Shown in pieces: positions 62,011 through 64,000 of a DNA stretch of 64,000 nucleotides (positions are counted from its first letter, which is position 1; the number at the start of each line of letters is the position of its first letter). Source of the DNA: Rossellomorea sp. y25. GTDB lineage: Bacteria; Bacillota; Bacilli; Bacillales; Bacillaceae_B. The stretch spans positions 3,418,501 to 3,482,500 of the forward strand of contig NZ_CP145886.1 of the NCBI RefSeq assembly GCF_038049935.1, written 5' to 3'. Made by a program: the position numbers and the translations under genes. Under the pieces are notes generated by a model that saw nothing but the letters and a program-made list of their open reading frames with translations, did not search any database and had not been told where the DNA came from.

Positions 62011-62991
62011 TCATCCCTTTCGTGTTGTGTTTCGCTGTATGAGTTCAACCGGAAGCTGAACCGTTGTATCGATGTCTTGTTCTTTTTTTATCAGTTTAAT
62101 CAGAAGTGCCGCGGCCTGCCTGCCCATTTCGTAAGCCGGCTGCCTGATTGTGGAGAGCGCCGGATAGGAAAGGCTGCTCTGTGGGATGTCATCGTAGCCG
62201 ATGATCTGTACGTCTTCAGGTATCTTCTTCCCGAGTCTCAAGGCCTCATGGAGAATCGCAATCCCGACGATATCATTACTTGCGATCACCCCGTCCGTAT
62301 CAGGATACGTGGCGAACAGTTCCTCCGCCCAGCCCTTTGCATCTTCAAAGGAGAACGAGGTCGTGGACATCACCGTGAAATCGACGTCGGTCCCGCTTAA
62401 GTACTCCACGGCTCCACGGAATCGGTCCTGAGCCGGCTTGACGTGGCCCGGTCCCTTCATGACGGTGATCCGCTTCGCCCCTTTTTCAACTAAGGTCTTT
62501 GCCGCCAGGCGCCCCCCTTTGCGGCCGTCCGCATAGACCGCCGGATAGTTATCCGTGGTCCGGTCAAGGAGGACGAGTGGGAGATTCAATTCACTATACA
62601 GCTGATCATGCTCCACATGATTGGTCGCTGAGATCATGCCGACGACATTGTTCTGAACGAAAGTCTGGATATAATCCAGCTCCTTCTGAATGTTCTCGTC
62701 GCTGTTTCCTAGGAGTAGCCTGAAACCAGCCTCACTCACTTCATCCTCGACCCCTCTCGCCAGCTGCGGAAAGTACGGGTTCGTGATATCCGGAAGCAGC
62801 AGTCCGATCAGCCTCGACTCTCGTTTATATAGGGAGCGTGCGACCTCATTCGGGCTGTAATTCAGCTTCTCGATCGCCCACATCACTTTCTTCCTCGTCT
62901 CGGCTCCTACATAGCCGTTATCATTCAGCACCCGGGAGACCGTCGCCACCGACACCCCCGCTTCACTCGCCACATCCTTGATTGTTGCCAC
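62011..62991 (-). CDS. rbsR: LacI-family ribose operon repressor
   Basis: A 326-residue repressor. HTH at residues 1-25 (ATIKDVASEAGVSVATVSRVLN), hinge NYSPNEVARSL, then a sugar-binding core typical for the family. The start is GTG at 62989-62991, chosen because AGGAAGTG precedes it and the HTH begins there; the open frame to 63105 would add an implausible tail. First gene of the operon; it should bind the palindrome upstream. Confidence 0.93.
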   Translation of the reverse strand: MATIKDVASEAGVSVATVSRVLNDNGYVGAETRKKVMWAIEKLNYSPNEVARSLYKRESRLIGLLLPDITNPYFPQLARGVEDEVSEAGFRLLLGNSDENIQKELDYIQTFVQNNVVGMISATNHVEHDQLYSELNLPLVLLDRTTDNYPAVYADGRKGGRLAAKTLVEKGAKRITVMKGPGHVKPAQDRFRGAVEYLSGTDVDFTVMSTTSFSFEDAKGWAEELFATYPDTDGVIASNDIVGIAILHEALRLGKKIPEDVQIIGYDDIPQSSLSYPALSTIRQPAYEMGRQAAALLIKLIKKEQDIDTTVQLPVELIQRNTTRKG

Positions 62992-63023
62992 GCTTGTCAC
63001 TTCCTGTTCGTTTGGTTGGTTAT

Positions 63024-63041
63024 TGTGTAACCGGTTACACA
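63024..63041. promoter_or_regulatory. Perfect 18-bp palindrome, RbsR operator
   Basis: TGTGTAACCGGTTACACA is a perfect palindrome of LacI-family type just downstream of the -10 box and ahead of rbsR. Confidence 0.8.
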
Positions 63042-63043
63042 TA

Positions 63044-63072
63044 AAATAACATAGGTTTGTAATCGTTTGCAA
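63044..63072 (-). promoter_or_regulatory. rbs promoter with overlapping cre-like site
   Basis: TTGCAA (63067-63072) and TTATTT (63044-63049), 17 bases apart, read on the minus strand. TGTAATCGTTTGCA at 63058-63071 matches the CcpA cre consensus TGWAARCGYTWNCW at 13 of 14 positions and covers the -35 box, which fits catabolite repression. Confidence 0.65.
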
Positions 63073-63250
63073 TAGTTTAATCCTAAAACTTATTGACCAG
63101 TTCAAAGGATAAATTTTGAATTCATGAACTAAGAGCTAGTGTCCTTGGTATTTCAGCAGGCGATCCAAAGTTTTGGAATCTATAAAGAGCAATAGCTATA
63201 TATCAGTCTATAATGATATACTATTTGAATTCATAAATGGTAGCCAGTAG

Positions 63251-63285
63251 AAAAAAAAGACTCTTCAAGTGACGAGTCTTTTTCT
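63251..63285. terminator. Hairpin terminator
   Basis: GACTCTTCAAGTGACGAGTC stem, flanked by A8 on the left and T5 on the right, usable from both directions. Nothing else is seen in 63073-63419. Confidence 0.65.
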
Positions 63286-63419
63286 TTGTCATAGGATTAG
63301 TAAACATGTGAGTGAACTATTATCCTTTGAAGTCCTCTATACTGAATATGGACTAAGATACATAAAGATGGTCGGCGAAATGACTGTTCCGTTCAGATTT
63401 TAAAGATCCAGTTCTAAAG

Positions 63420-63833
63420 TTACCTTTCTTTTTTGTAGGGAGTAACTTGTATCTTCTCTACCTCCCATTTAAGACCTTGTTTCTTTAAATAAAAATCAGC
63501 ACGACCTTCATAAATTGCTTCTATACCCTTTTTTTTATCGTTTTGAATGATTTCGATCGTTACTGTAACAATATTGGGTCTACTAGGAAAATCACTTACA
63601 ATTAAATTTGGATTCTCTAAATTTCGCTCTTGGGAATACTCAAAAAAGTATTGAAGTTTTTTTTGATTCTCATTTGAGATTTCTTCGACTTCCTTGTTTT
63701 CCTGGACATCCTCCATGATATTGGTTACTACTTTTTTTGGTGATTGATTTACTATATTAAAAACAAAAATCAGAATGGTAACCCCCACAAGAATGAAAGC
63801 TATTACGAGAAACGACTTTTTGTTTAGAGTCAA
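63420..63833 (-). CDS. Single-pass membrane protein of unknown function
   Basis: A 137-residue protein with one N-terminal helix (residues 8-27, FLVIAFILVGVTILIFVFNI) and an outer domain of about 105 residues: an acidic helix (EDVQENKEVEEISNENQ), then beta strands with NIVTVTIEIIQ and GRADFYLKKQGLKWEVEKIQVTPY, which looks like an NTF2- or cystatin-like fold common in Bacillus exported proteins. No clear family by name. Stand-alone. Confidence 0.7.
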   Translation of the reverse strand: MTLNKKSFLVIAFILVGVTILIFVFNIVNQSPKKVVTNIMEDVQENKEVEEISNENQKKLQYFFEYSQERNLENPNLIVSDFPSRPNIVTVTIEIIQNDKKKGIEAIYEGRADFYLKKQGLKWEVEKIQVTPYKKER

Positions 63834-64000
63834 TTGTAACGATCCTTTCGTGTAAAATATAGTACGTTTCTAACGCTGTTACTTATAGAGAGGTCAATCA
63901 GGATTGCATTTAGTAATTATAACGTATTTTAAGTTACCAATAGACTTTCCATTCGATCGACTCTAAAACTGCGAATATCATTTCGGAGATGACAAAATCC

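Overview
The window is chromosomal DNA of a low-GC, spore-former-type Bacillota, most likely a Bacillaceae member close to Bacillus or Rossellomorea. Evidence: strong AGGAGG-type ribosome sites throughout, a block syntenic with Bacillus subtilis ytkL-ytoI-ytpI-nrnA, the RuMP operon hxlAB with divergent hxlR, alanine dehydrogenase, and a complete rbsRKDACB operon with a cre-like site and a LacI-type palindrome. No rRNA, tRNA or CRISPR array was seen.

Layout. 1-3.7 kb: the N-terminal 1,224 codons of a secreted DNRLRE/YD-repeat (WapA/Rhs-like) protein whose C-terminus lies outside the window. 3.9-20 kb: an accessory region, nearly all on the minus strand, of short unrelated genes: a phosphoesterase, two ECF sigma/anti-sigma pairs, GNAT, racemase, Nudix, GrpB, a beta-lactamase-like hydrolase and several orphans. 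The genes are punctuated by about a dozen copies of one intergenic repeat (family A: two direct CCC..TTA..TTGAA boxes around a hairpin), which looks cassette-like. An IS110-family element with a probable bridge-RNA leader, a PadR/FtsW-like pair on the plus strand and a broken DUF6161-like gene lie in the same region. 20.5-26.3 kb: a thiazole/oxazole-modified peptide cluster of heterocycloanthracin/sonorensin type (SagB-like dehydrogenase, YcaO fusion, maturation protein, Cys/Gly-rich precursor), with an attenuator hairpin behind the precursor and no exporter nearby. 26.6-36.6 kb: housekeeping genes. 37-48.2 kb: a probable defence island holding a non-canonical diadenylate-cyclase-domain protein beside an ankyrin-repeat protein, a three-gene nuclease/middle/SMC-ATPase system (ABC-3C or Lamassu-like), a retron whose RT is fused to a TOPRIM-like domain with its msr-msd RNA, and a HEPN plus zinc-ribbon protein. 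This part carries a second repeat (family B, 52 bp with 12-bp perfect inverted ends). 48.7-63.8 kb: orphans, an RND efflux pump with its two-component system, the ribose operon and a small membrane protein.

How the parts work together. The heterocycloanthracin enzymes act in sequence on the small precursor: leader binding and cyclodehydration by the two large proteins, then oxidation of azolines to azoles by the SagB-like protein. The response regulator, kinase and RND pump form a sense-and-export unit. The rbs genes form a ribose uptake and phosphorylation operon with repressor and catabolite control. HxlA and HxlB fix formaldehyde into fructose 6-phosphate under HxlR. Each ECF sigma gene is followed by its membrane anti-sigma gene, and both operons carry the same 12-bp element upstream.

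Less expected signals are three intergenic arrays of short boxes repeated every 20-21 bp (at 7.57, 20.2 and 28.2 kb), all different in sequence but alike in build; a fossil copy of the rbsB 3' end inside the defence island; two nested GC-rich repeats at 29.8-30.05 kb; an abrupt codon-composition switch inside the cytosine permease gene; and two tiny ORFs with excellent ribosome sites.
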